Shown in pieces: positions 1-6,264 of a DNA stretch of 10,386 nucleotides. The notes under the pieces are model-generated. The model had not been told where the DNA came from, ran no database searches, and was given only the letters and a program-made list of their open reading frames with translations. Source of the stretch: Planctomycetota bacterium (lineage in GTDB: Bacteria; Planctomycetota; UBA1135; GCA-002686595); contig JAJDES010000611.1 in assembly GCA_029259675.1 (NCBI GenBank), forward strand, positions 1 to 10,386, written 5' to 3'. The stretch's first letter is position 1. Every line of letters starts with the position of its first letter. The position numbers and the translations under genes were made by a program.

Positions 1-222
1 GCACTCCTGGCATATAGCTCCCTTTCCAGGGCGATTCACTTTCGCGAACAGCTACTTAATCATTTAGATTTTCTTTCGGCAGGCGATCGCGCCCGAAGCA
101 TGTTCACGATGGATGAGGATTCCGCATTCAAAGCATTCTCCAGACACGAGCCGGCTCAAGTTACATTTCCGTTCTTCGAAACCACCGTTCGATCTTCGGG
201 AACACTCAATCGCGATTTCTAA
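1..222 (+). CDS. C-terminal part of an unknown cassette-encoded protein (5' end outside window)
   Basis: Frame 1 is open from the first base to a TAA at 220-222, giving 73 residues that begin ALLAYSSLSRAIHF and end SSGTLNRDF. The composition is that of a normal soluble protein, with no membrane segment or recognisable motif. Internal ATG codons occur (for example at 100), but because the frame is open to the window edge the start is probably upstream. The TAA lies inside the left core (TTCTAAC) of the attC-like site at 217-283, which is typical of integron cassette genes and supports this frame as real. The function is unknown. A search with the full-length upstream sequence would be needed to name it. 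Confidence 0.6.
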   Translation, partial: ALLAYSSLSRAIHFREQLLNHLDFLSAGDRARSMFTMDEDSAFKAFSRHEPAQVTFPFFETTVRSSGTLNRDF

Positions 223-283
223 CACGCGCATGCAGCGGACGGTCCGCTGCGCGGCCCGCCGCTGAACTGCAACAACGTTTGGG
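217..283 (+). repeat. attC-like integron recombination site 1
   Basis: The left core is TTCTAAC at 217-223 and the right core GTTTGGG at 277-283, with the expected cut after G277. Between them lies a perfect 9-bp inverted repeat around one central base (GCAGCGGAC at 232-240, GTCCGCTGC at 242-250), then CTGCAACAAC just before the right core. It shares CTAACACGC with the sites at 1376 and 2629, and CAACAACGTT with the site at 1376. Its length of 67 bases fits short attC sites. The cores depart slightly from the RYYYAAC/GTTRRRY consensus. It separates the gene ending at 222 from the lipoprotein cassette. Confidence 0.75.
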
Positions 284-382
284 CCGCGATGCGAGCGGTT
301 CAATGACTCCACCGCTTGGTCGCCTTTGCCGCCAAGAGAGATCCTACCGACTCGATCGTACAAGCCCACATTGTCCCAGCTC

Positions 383-389
383 AAAGGAG
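383..389 (+). promoter_or_regulatory. Ribosome binding site of the lipoprotein gene
   Basis: AAAGGAG ends 8 bases before the ATG at 398. It is the clearest Shine-Dalgarno sequence in the window and decides the start: the in-frame upstream codons from 326 would add 24 charged residues ahead of an obvious lipoprotein signal peptide. Confidence 0.75.
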
Positions 390-397
390 CCATACAT

Positions 398-1327
398 ATG
401 AGATTCGCTATCGCGCTCGCACTTGCACACTTGGCCGTCGTAGGCTGCGCAACGACGACTGCCACGACGCAGGCAGAGGACCTATCCGGTTACACTTACG
501 TACCACTAGACCCGTTTCCTGTCCGCTTCAAACGACCGAACGTCGAGGAAGTTCGCCTCGCGAAGACTACTGACAAGATCCTCGAGCTGTTCCCGGATCA
601 TGCCGTCCGCATGTCGCTCGAGCAAATCGACCTCACCGGGAACGCCAGATATGGCCCCGCTGCCTTCGAGGCCCAGGCAGGCTTTTACAGAGTCGTAACC
701 GATTACATCAATTCAGATACGGCCAGCTTCGAGATATGGATCAAGGCGGAGGCGCTGGACGAAGTCACGGGAGAGTGGGGGCCAGTGGACAGAAGCACTA
801 GAGAGAGCGGGGCATCGAGGCCACATCGGAAGTATCGATACGTGGTCGATGGAGAGCGGCCTAGCGAGGAAGGAGGATTCCGCCGGTACACCATCCCGAT
901 CTACGTCGGAGTAGGGCTTCGAGTTACAGCGCAGGTTAGCACGGAAGGTGGTCGATTGATGGCCGACCTAGGTGTCCTCGGTGCGGAGGCGGAGGCCAAC
1001 CGCCTCTCCGGGTCTCTTGTCATTCAGTCCCTTGGAATCAATGGTCGCCCCATCGGCAGCGCGATACCGATACAGAGCGAACTCAACCGCACGACGGTGC
1101 AGAATGCCCTGGTCAGCATTGGCGCGATGAAGGCGCTGATCTACGACGAGAGCAACGTCAAGGCGACGCCTAGGACGGTGGGTATGTACCTTCCGTTCGA
1201 AGTAGATCGCGCACTGCTGAATGCCATCATTTCGGAACTAGCAGATGGCGTCCTCGTGTGGAGCGTACCCGACGACGGTGACGGCGGACTGAACGACTTC
1301 TCTGTCAAGCTGAACCTGCAAGACTGA
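398..1327 (+). CDS. Putative cassette-encoded lipoprotein of unknown function
   Basis: The 309-residue product starts with a short lipoprotein signal: MRF, a hydrophobic stretch, then the lipobox VVGC with Cys17 as the lipidated residue. It should therefore be exported and membrane-anchored. The mature part is a low-cysteine, beta-rich globular protein. It begins with a Thr/Ala linker, then a segment SGYTYVPLDPFPVRF (about residues 30-45), and has a Gly/Val-rich middle (YVGVGLRVTAQVS, about 170-180) that could be a barrel or sandwich strand. I do not recognise a named domain or catalytic motif. The start is fixed by an AAAGGAG at 383-389 and by the signal peptide. The gene lies between attC-like sites at 217-283 and 1376-1436, so it forms a cassette of about 1150 bases. 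It could be expressed independently, since it has its own ribosome binding site and a 114-base leader. The flanking sequence looks less GC-rich than the chromosomal blocks, as expected for acquired DNA. Confidence 0.8.
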   Translation: MRFAIALALAHLAVVGCATTTATTQAEDLSGYTYVPLDPFPVRFKRPNVEEVRLAKTTDKILELFPDHAVRMSLEQIDLTGNARYGPAAFEAQAGFYRVVTDYINSDTASFEIWIKAEALDEVTGEWGPVDRSTRESGASRPHRKYRYVVDGERPSEEGGFRRYTIPIYVGVGLRVTAQVSTEGGRLMADLGVLGAEAEANRLSGSLVIQSLGINGRPIGSAIPIQSELNRTTVQNALVSIGAMKALIYDESNVKATPRTVGMYLPFEVDRALLNAIISELADGVLVWSVPDDGDGGLNDFSVKLNLQD

Positions 1328-1375
1328 CCGTAATGCCGATCAAATCCAAACTCATAGAACACGCCAAGCATTGGG

Positions 1376-1436
1376 GCCTAACACGCGGTTGCAGCGGACG
1401 CCCTCCGCGCGCCGTTAAACCACAACAACGTTAGCC
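1376..1436 (+). repeat. attC-like integron recombination site 2
   Basis: The left core GCCTAAC (1376-1382) matches RYYYAAC exactly. The right core is GTTAGCC (1430-1436), whose CTAAC/GTTAG portion pairs with the left core. The centre contains GCAGCGGACG and a small inverted repeat (GCGGA at 1394-1398, TCCGC at 1404-1408), followed by CACAACAACG. At 61 bases this is the best attC match in the window. It lies 48 bases after the lipoprotein stop and directly abuts the ATG of the HEPN gene at 1437. Confidence 0.82.
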
Positions 1437-2054
1437 ATGCCAGGCGTACAACTCTCTACACCTAACACGATGGTCTGGACCTTCTTCAGGTCGCTCCGGA
1501 GGGTCGTGAGGGCCGCGAGGAGCACTGAGGACAATACTGAGCAGAAAGACCTTGTCGTCGAGGCAATCGTGTTCGGTGCTACTGCTGTCGAAGCCTTTAT
1601 CAATATCTACTTTCAAACGCTGGTCAGCGACCCGAAGTTTGCCAAGTTCAGGGCGCTACTCGAAGAGGACCTATACCCGACGGATGGGTCTCGGCCGAAG
1701 GGCTTGGACCACAAGCTCCGGCACTGGCCGCCCAAGATCTTGGGAAAGTCCTTCGCCTGGCAGAAAGACCCTGCGGAGGGCTTTGCGAAGCTTCGCGAGA
1801 GGAGAAACGAGCTTGTCCACTTCCGGAGCCAAGCGCATACCATCGAGTTCGGGGGTCATCGCATCGCTGGGCTGGCCGACACGTCGTGCTACGACGAGCT
1901 CGTCCTCAGTGACGCCGAGGCCAGTCTTGACCTAGCCGAGGCAATGCTCAAAGAGACCTTTCGACTATCAGGCGCCTCAGCATCCAGTATTGGGGGCATG
2001 TTCCACCTGTGGACAGGACTGCCTGTGGTTGAAGGAGAAGGGTCAGTGGAATGA
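1437..2054 (+). CDS. HEPN-type putative ribonuclease / toxin-like protein
   Basis: The 205-residue soluble protein is mainly helical. Residues 38-62 (KDLVVEAIVFGATAVEAFIN) resemble the first HEPN helix. Residues 123-128 read RNELVH, the RX4-6H motif with a polar residue after Arg that defines catalytic HEPN ribonucleases (Arg123, Asn124, His128). HEPN proteins act as RNases in toxin-antitoxin, abortive-infection and CRISPR systems, although some are inactive. The chosen ATG follows the attC right core directly and has no Shine-Dalgarno; ATG at 1470 (MVWTFFRS) is an alternative start. The stop overlaps the next gene by ATGA at 2051-2054, so the two are translationally coupled in one cassette. 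Neither an antitoxin nucleotidyltransferase nor a known immunity partner is visible. The family assignment rests on the motif and helix pattern alone; RNase activity is inference. Confidence 0.65.
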   Translation: MPGVQLSTPNTMVWTFFRSLRRVVRAARSTEDNTEQKDLVVEAIVFGATAVEAFINIYFQTLVSDPKFAKFRALLEEDLYPTDGSRPKGLDHKLRHWPPKILGKSFAWQKDPAEGFAKLRERRNELVHFRSQAHTIEFGGHRIAGLADTSCYDELVLSDAEASLDLAEAMLKETFRLSGASASSIGGMFHLWTGLPVVEGEGSVE

Positions 2055-2674
2055 CGTTAGGCGAGTTCATTGCGCAAACAACCCTGGCGGCGGGAACGCT
2101 ATCAGCCATCGCCTGGGTTCTTCAAAAAGCGATAACCTCCCAGATAGACAAGCAGGCAGAGATCGCTCTAGAGCACGTCCGGAGTAGTGCTCGAATTCGC
2201 GAGATCGAACACGACGTCGCTTTCAGGCGTCTCGACTCCCGAAGAGCGGAAGTCGTTGACCAGTGCTATCAGCACCTCGCACTGGTCCATCGCTTGGCTT
2301 GCGCTGCGACAAACATCCAGAACCACGTCGCAGGACCTGAGCGTGTCGAAGGACTGAAGAAGTTGGCCAAGGCGATAGCGGAGTTCGACTCGTATCTCTC
2401 GCAGCATCGGCTATACCTGCCAGAAGCCATTGCCGATCGCGCGGCAGAGTTTGCCGACAAGATCTACTTCGCGGGCTGGCACTACCACCTCTCTATTGAA
2501 GATGCCGAGCAAGACAAGTCAGCTCCCTACAAGGGCCTTGACAAGGCCAGGGAAGTTGTCCGCGACGAAGGCGGCGCGCTCCTAGGCGAACTTGAGCGCC
2601 AATTCCGCTCACTCATCGGAAGTGAGAGGGCTAACACGCCGCTACAGGCGGATGGCCATTCGGGCCACCATTGA
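2051..2674 (+). CDS. Membrane-anchored helical protein partnered with the HEPN gene
   Basis: The 207-residue product has one N-terminal hydrophobic segment (about residues 5-27, IAQTTLAAGTLSAIAWVL). A charged, probably coiled-coil stretch follows (about 30-75, including RRLDSRRAEVVDQCYQHL), then further amphipathic helices. One transmembrane helix plus a long cytoplasmic helical body is the likely layout. Small proteins with this TM plus coiled-coil design occur in mobile and defence-rich DNA, but I cannot name a family. The ATG overlaps the stop of the HEPN gene (ATGA), implying coupled translation and a shared job. The last 14 or so residues (ANTPLQADGHSGHH) are translated from the attC-like sequence beginning at 2629, so the natural C-terminus may have been altered by recombination at that site. 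Possible roles are a membrane target or sensor for the HEPN protein, or an antitoxin-like regulator; neither is shown by the sequence. Confidence 0.65.
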   Translation: MTLGEFIAQTTLAAGTLSAIAWVLQKAITSQIDKQAEIALEHVRSSARIREIEHDVAFRRLDSRRAEVVDQCYQHLALVHRLACAATNIQNHVAGPERVEGLKKLAKAIAEFDSYLSQHRLYLPEAIADRAAEFADKIYFAGWHYHLSIEDAEQDKSAPYKGLDKAREVVRDEGGALLGELERQFRSLIGSERANTPLQADGHSGHH

Positions 2675-2675
2675 T
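2629..2675 (+). repeat. Partial attC-like site 3 at the distal end of the cassette array
   Basis: GGCTAACACGC at 2629-2639 reproduces the left core and spacer of the other two sites. It is followed by CAGGCGGATGG, homologous to their CAGCGGACG, and by a TGGCC-loop-GGCCA hairpin at about 2653-2667. No CAACAACGTT right half follows; the sequence instead runs into the convergent chromosomal gene ending at 2687. I read it as a half site left where the array joins the chromosome, or as a degenerate attC. Confidence 0.5.
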
Positions 2676-2686
2676 CGGCAAAGGGG

Positions 2687-3880
2687 CTAGAGGCTGTTCA
2701 ATACGTCATTCAGGACCGTCGAGAGTTCAACGCCCGTTTGATTGCGAAAGCTGACATCGGGGCTGGTACCGGCCTTGCAAGCGCGAACGAGCGTCAGGGG
2801 AAGATCCTGTCCGTAGCGCGTGGCGATCCAATCCACCAAGAGTAGGGATTGAGCGTAGGCGCGAAGAATTTCCTTTTCGTCTTTCCAGCGCACGATCGAA
2901 CCCGAGATGCGTTCCAGGGGCAGGGGGCCGCCGGCTTTCAGGAGTTCTTTGGAGCGCTCCAATTGGGCTCCGATGTCTCCCTCCAGGCTTTGTGCGATTC
3001 CTTCGTTGAGCCAACTCGGCACGCCTCGTCCGCCCAAACTGCGGATGAAGACGTGCACCAACTCGTGGCGCAGGACGCGCGTCCAAACGCGTCGATCGCG
3101 ACTTAGCTCCGCAATCGGCAAGCGCACGGTGCCGTCAAAAATGCCGCCGGCCCATTTGCCGAGCCGCATCAAGTCGCCGAAGGCTTCGCCGTCGTACACA
3201 ACGACGCGCACCCGCGCTCGGCCCTCCCCCACCGGGTTGCTGCCGGTGATCGATTCCAGTTCGGTGTATGTGCCTTCGAGTACATCCAAGATGTCCTGGG
3301 CGCCGGATAGGAATTCGGGGCGGTCTGCGTCGAAGACCAATTCGAAGTTCGGGGACTCGTACTCCCACAATTCCGCTTCGCTATCCAAGAAGCGCTTCCA
3401 TTCGGCCAATAGCAGGGCCAGCTCCTTTCGCTCCGGCGCCAGGCCGACGGCTCGTTCCAGCAGTGGCACGGCGCGGGCTAAATCGCCGTTCAACTCGTGA
3501 ACCTCGAGCGCCAATTGCGTCAGCGCTTCGGCCAAGTTCAGGACAAAGACCGGTTCCTCCGGGTCGTCTTGCACACAGGCTTCGAAGATCGCCAGCGCCT
3601 CGCGGATCTGACCCTTTTCCAGCAGCTCGACACCCTCTTCGTTGCGCTTGCGAATCGAGCGGATCCGGGCGCGTTGCGCCTCAGCGTCCAAGTCGCGCAC
3701 GGCGCGGCGACCAGGTTCGGGTTCGGCGAGCACAACAACGGGTTCAGAAACATCCGGTTCGCTCGCGTCCCGCTTGTCCGACTGCGAATCGCCATTGGGG
3801 TTTGTTCTCGAACGATCCAACGCTCCGCGCACACCCAAGGCGAGCAACAAGACAACCGCGATCCAGATTACGTACTTCAT
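2687..3880 (-). CDS. Membrane-anchored TPR protein with HExxH peptidase MA-like domain
   Basis: The 397-residue protein opens with an uncleaved anchor or signal peptide (residues 3-20). A charged low-complexity linker (about 22-70) and two TPR-like helical repeats (about 75-160) follow, and then the peptidase domain. HELVH at 272-276 gives the two zinc-binding histidines and the catalytic Glu273. WLNEGIA at 290-296 supplies the probable third ligand Glu293, the gluzincin arrangement seen in peptidase MA-like domains. It should be a zinc metalloprotease facing the periplasm or cell surface, with the TPRs binding a partner or substrate. The start ATG at 3878-3880 overlaps the stop of the upstream CxxCxxCC gene (ATGA), so the two are cotranscribed. 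The 3' end is convergent with the cassette array, 12 bases apart. The substrate is unknown. Confidence 0.85.
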   Translation of the reverse strand: MKYVIWIAVVLLLALGVRGALDRSRTNPNGDSQSDKRDASEPDVSEPVVVLAEPEPGRRAVRDLDAEAQRARIRSIRKRNEEGVELLEKGQIREALAIFEACVQDDPEEPVFVLNLAEALTQLALEVHELNGDLARAVPLLERAVGLAPERKELALLLAEWKRFLDSEAELWEYESPNFELVFDADRPEFLSGAQDILDVLEGTYTELESITGSNPVGEGRARVRVVVYDGEAFGDLMRLGKWAGGIFDGTVRLPIAELSRDRRVWTRVLRHELVHVFIRSLGGRGVPSWLNEGIAQSLEGDIGAQLERSKELLKAGGPLPLERISGSIVRWKDEKEILRAYAQSLLLVDWIATRYGQDLPLTLVRACKAGTSPDVSFRNQTGVELSTVLNDVLNSL

Positions 3881-4773
3881 GTCGTCCGCCCCGGTGTCCC
3901 CTGCTCTTTGCCTACTTCACCGGTGGACGGGGCGTGCACACCGACGCCGCGCGCGGCCATGAGAGTCGGGAAGTCCGCGTACACCGCCGGATAGCTCCAC
4001 TCTCGCTCCAATTCGCGCAGGCGGCCCCGAAAGTGCTCGGCCACTTCCAAGAGCGCATCTTCGGTTCGAGTGTCACAAAAGTAAGTGCGGCAACCCATGG
4101 GACGCGCATCGCGCGCCGTGCACAGACCGTTCACGTGATAGGGACAACGTCCCGGTGCCTCGGGACTCGGAGCTTCGGGTTCCTTGGCCGCCGCGTAGTC
4201 GGCCTCCAGGGCACTGGAGTACAGACGGTGCCCGGCTTGCTCGAAGTGACAACAACGGCCGCGCAGGATGCACACCGATTGCGACCTTGCGACCACGGCA
4301 TCCAATTGCGCGTAAAGCTCCTCTAAGGCGGCGAAGGCAGCCTCTTGCACTTGCTTATCCACGACGACGCGAATGCCCGGGCATGTGGAGCGCGCTCTTT
4401 CGAAGGCGTCCTTATCCGTCAAAATCGAATTCCAAAACGGAAAGCTGCGGCAGTGCGCGGGGCGCGTCGCGTAGACACTGCAATGATTGCCCTCTTCCAA
4501 TAGAGCGCAGTGTCCATTGCCCGGGGGCGACGTGGGATCTTCGATCAGCGATAGGCGCAAAGCTCCGCTGCTTGGATCGGCTACTTGACGCACAAAACGC
4601 TTCGAGAATGCTTCCGCGCTTATCCCCAACTGCTCCGCCATCGGCTCGATCTCGGCCGCTTCAATCCAAACGAAGCCTTCGCCGGCAGTGCAGCAATGCC
4701 CGCAACGGTGACAATCAAACTCAAAGGGAACGACGGCATCCAAGCCGGCTTGGGATGAATCACTGGACGTCAT
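3877..4773 (-). CDS. YkgJ-family CxxCxxCC metal-cluster protein with two cysteine modules
   Basis: The 298-residue soluble protein carries two successive cysteine-rich modules. Module 1 has C21HRCGHCC28, then Cys89, Cys98 and Cys108 (RPAHCRSFPFW), matching the CxxCxxCC (YkgJ) zinc/iron-chelating family. Module 2 (about 165-235) has Cys168, Cys174-Cys175, Cys210, Cys218, Cys228 (RPMGCRTYFC) and Cys233; it is a clear cousin with a CX5CC in place of the full CxxCxxCC. Single-module family members are usually much shorter, so this is an internal duplication or fusion. Family members are thought to bind a metal or Fe-S centre, with poorly known roles. I chose ATG at 4771-4773, preceded by GGGAG about 8 bases away, because the longer frame to 4920 adds 49 residues without domain character. 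The gene overlaps the downstream peptidase by ATGA and follows the kinase by 187 bases. Confidence 0.8.
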   Translation of the reverse strand: MTSSDSSQAGLDAVVPFEFDCHRCGHCCTAGEGFVWIEAAEIEPMAEQLGISAEAFSKRFVRQVADPSSGALRLSLIEDPTSPPGNGHCALLEEGNHCSVYATRPAHCRSFPFWNSILTDKDAFERARSTCPGIRVVVDKQVQEAAFAALEELYAQLDAVVARSQSVCILRGRCCHFEQAGHRLYSSALEADYAAAKEPEAPSPEAPGRCPYHVNGLCTARDARPMGCRTYFCDTRTEDALLEVAEHFRGRLRELEREWSYPAVYADFPTLMAARGVGVHAPSTGEVGKEQGTPGRTT

Positions 4774-4960
4774 TCCACCGAACTCCCGTGGTCGTGCAAT
4801 AAATCTGTTGCCGAAGCGACATGGACTCGGGTGCTCGGTGACGTCACCAACTGAAAGTTCAGGCAACCGCAGCACGAATCCATTGCCTGCGGGCGCACAG
4901 GATGCAACGCCGTCGCGCACGGTTCTTCGCTCCCCATGCGCATTGCCGGCGCCGCGCGCA

Positions 4961-6007
4961 TTAGCGGGGCCGCGCCTTGCGCCGTGCTTCGCGCTCGAAG
5001 TCCAGGCTTTCGCGCCCGGCCAAATTCTCGCGAATATCTTCCGTCAGCTCCATCCACGACTGATAGCGGTCCTCCACGTCCTTGGCCATCATCTTCTCGA
5101 TGAAGAAGTGCAGGTGCGGGGAGATGCCGCGACCCTTGAGTTCAGGCGAGCGAAGCGAATCCATGATTTGCATGCGCAGGACTTCGCGGTCGTTGCTGCT
5201 CTCAAACGGCAAGCGCCCCACCACCAAGTGGAAAAGCGAAATCCCCAGGCTGTAAATGTCCGAACGCGCGTCGGCGGAAGCCCCTCCGGCGGCCTGCTCG
5301 GGTGAGAGATAGGCAACGGTGCCGACCGCGCTGCCCTCGCGAGCCCCTTCGTTGCTCATGGCCGCGAAGCCCAGGTCAATCAACTTCACCTGGCCCGAAC
5401 TGCTGAGCATGATGTTGCCCGGCTTGATGTCGCGGTGAACGATGTTTTCGCATTCGAGATAGGCCAGCACTTCGGCGACTTCGAGCACGATGCGCAGCGC
5501 ACTTTCCTCGGGGAAGGCGTGATTGGCATCGAGCATTTCAAGCAGAGTCGAGCCTTCGATTAACTCGAGCATCGAGAAGTAGGTCGTCTCCGTCCGCGCG
5601 ACACCGGTGCAGCCCACCAGGCCCGAATGACTTAAGCGCTGCAGCAAACGGGCTTCGGCCACGAAAGCCTTGCGCGTCGCCGTGTCGGCGGTCGCTTCGG
5701 GCTTAAGCACCTTGAGCGCCACCTGCTTGGCCGTTTTCAACTCCCGCGCCCGGAACACATCCGCCGTTCCGCCCGTACCCAAGCGGCCCAGGATTTCATA
5801 GCCGTGGATGATCGGGATTTCGCCCCCGCGCGTTGTCCTCAGTTGCTTCACCTTCCGCGGCGACCAACCGAATTCCACCATCAGCAGCTCGTCGAGGTCC
5901 GCCCCCTCGTGCATTTTGCCCATGATGAATTCCGCCTCTTCTCGCTTGAGATGAGCGCGGTGAACGAGAACGGCCAGGTATTCAATCTCACTTTTCTGGG
6001 GAGTCAT
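4961..6007 (-). CDS. Hanks-type serine/threonine protein kinase (soluble)
   Basis: The 348-residue protein has a helical N-terminal extension (about 1-65), then a full kinase domain. Its motifs are the glycine loop GTGGTADV (about 77-84), the ATP-anchoring Lys99 in VALKVLK, the alpha-C Glu118, the catalytic HRDIKPGN (His192-Arg193-Asp194), the metal-binding DLG (Asp211), and SPEQ in place of APE (about 235-238). All catalytic residues are present, so it should be active. The DLG form is common in bacterial kinases. No transmembrane helix or extracellular sensor is present, unlike PknB-type receptors, so the N-terminal extension is the likely regulatory part. I chose ATG at 6007; a TTG at 6016 would add three residues. 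There is no Shine-Dalgarno. A GC-rich inverted repeat (4936-4941 with 4956-4961) sits at the stop codon and might end transcription. Targets are unknown; the neighbouring operon and the divergent Clp gene are candidates. Confidence 0.92.
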   Translation of the reverse strand: MTPQKSEIEYLAVLVHRAHLKREEAEFIMGKMHEGADLDELLMVEFGWSPRKVKQLRTTRGGEIPIIHGYEILGRLGTGGTADVFRARELKTAKQVALKVLKPEATADTATRKAFVAEARLLQRLSHSGLVGCTGVARTETTYFSMLELIEGSTLLEMLDANHAFPEESALRIVLEVAEVLAYLECENIVHRDIKPGNIMLSSSGQVKLIDLGFAAMSNEGAREGSAVGTVAYLSPEQAAGGASADARSDIYSLGISLFHLVVGRLPFESSNDREVLRMQIMDSLRSPELKGRGISPHLHFFIEKMMAKDVEDRYQSWMELTEDIRENLAGRESLDFEREARRKARPR

Positions 6008-6180
6008 GCGGTGCAAGCAGGCAGGTGGTGGGAAGCGGGGATCCGCAGCGCGCCAGTCTAGCGCTGCAAGCAGCCATTCGGGTAGCCGCGCGGGCTGTGG
6101 GGCAGGCGGGGGCCAGCTGGAGCCAAATTCCGAGTTTTCTTAGCCCACAAACGGCACTTGGCTAACAAGAGAATCAAGGT

Positions 6181-6203
6181 CGCTTTCAAGTCACCCGAAA
6201 GCG
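6181..6203. repeat. Inverted repeat between divergent kinase and Clp genes
   Basis: CGCTTTC (6181-6187) and GAAAGCG (6197-6203) form a perfect 7-bp inverted repeat with a 9-base spacer, 61 bases ahead of the GTG of the Clp gene. It could be an operator or a leader hairpin. The surrounding 257-base divergent region (6008-6264) must hold both promoters, but I see no convincing -35/-10 pair. Confidence 0.3.
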
Positions 6204-6264
6204 GATTCCGAAATGAGCTTCACCGGCCACAGCACTCCGCTGACTCCCCACACACCCCCCCACC

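Noticed and set aside
64..465. 133-codon minus-strand frame with several cysteines
   Set aside because: It runs across the attC site, the ribosome binding site and the start of the lipoprotein gene, and overlaps the better supported + strand frame at 1-222 that ends in the attC core.
316..573. Alternative plus-strand frame over the lipoprotein start
   Set aside because: It lacks a signal peptide, a ribosome binding site and any protein-like composition, and is overlapped by the well-supported lipoprotein frame.
3268..4326. 352-codon plus-strand frame
   Set aside because: It is an antisense frame over the peptidase and CxxCxxCC genes, rich in Arg, Pro and Ser with no domain. Such frames are common opposite high-GC genes.
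4774..4920. N-terminal extension of the CxxCxxCC protein by 49 residues
   Set aside because: The added sequence has no family similarity, and ATG at 4773 has a plausible GGGAG ahead of it; the region is better read as spacer after the kinase.
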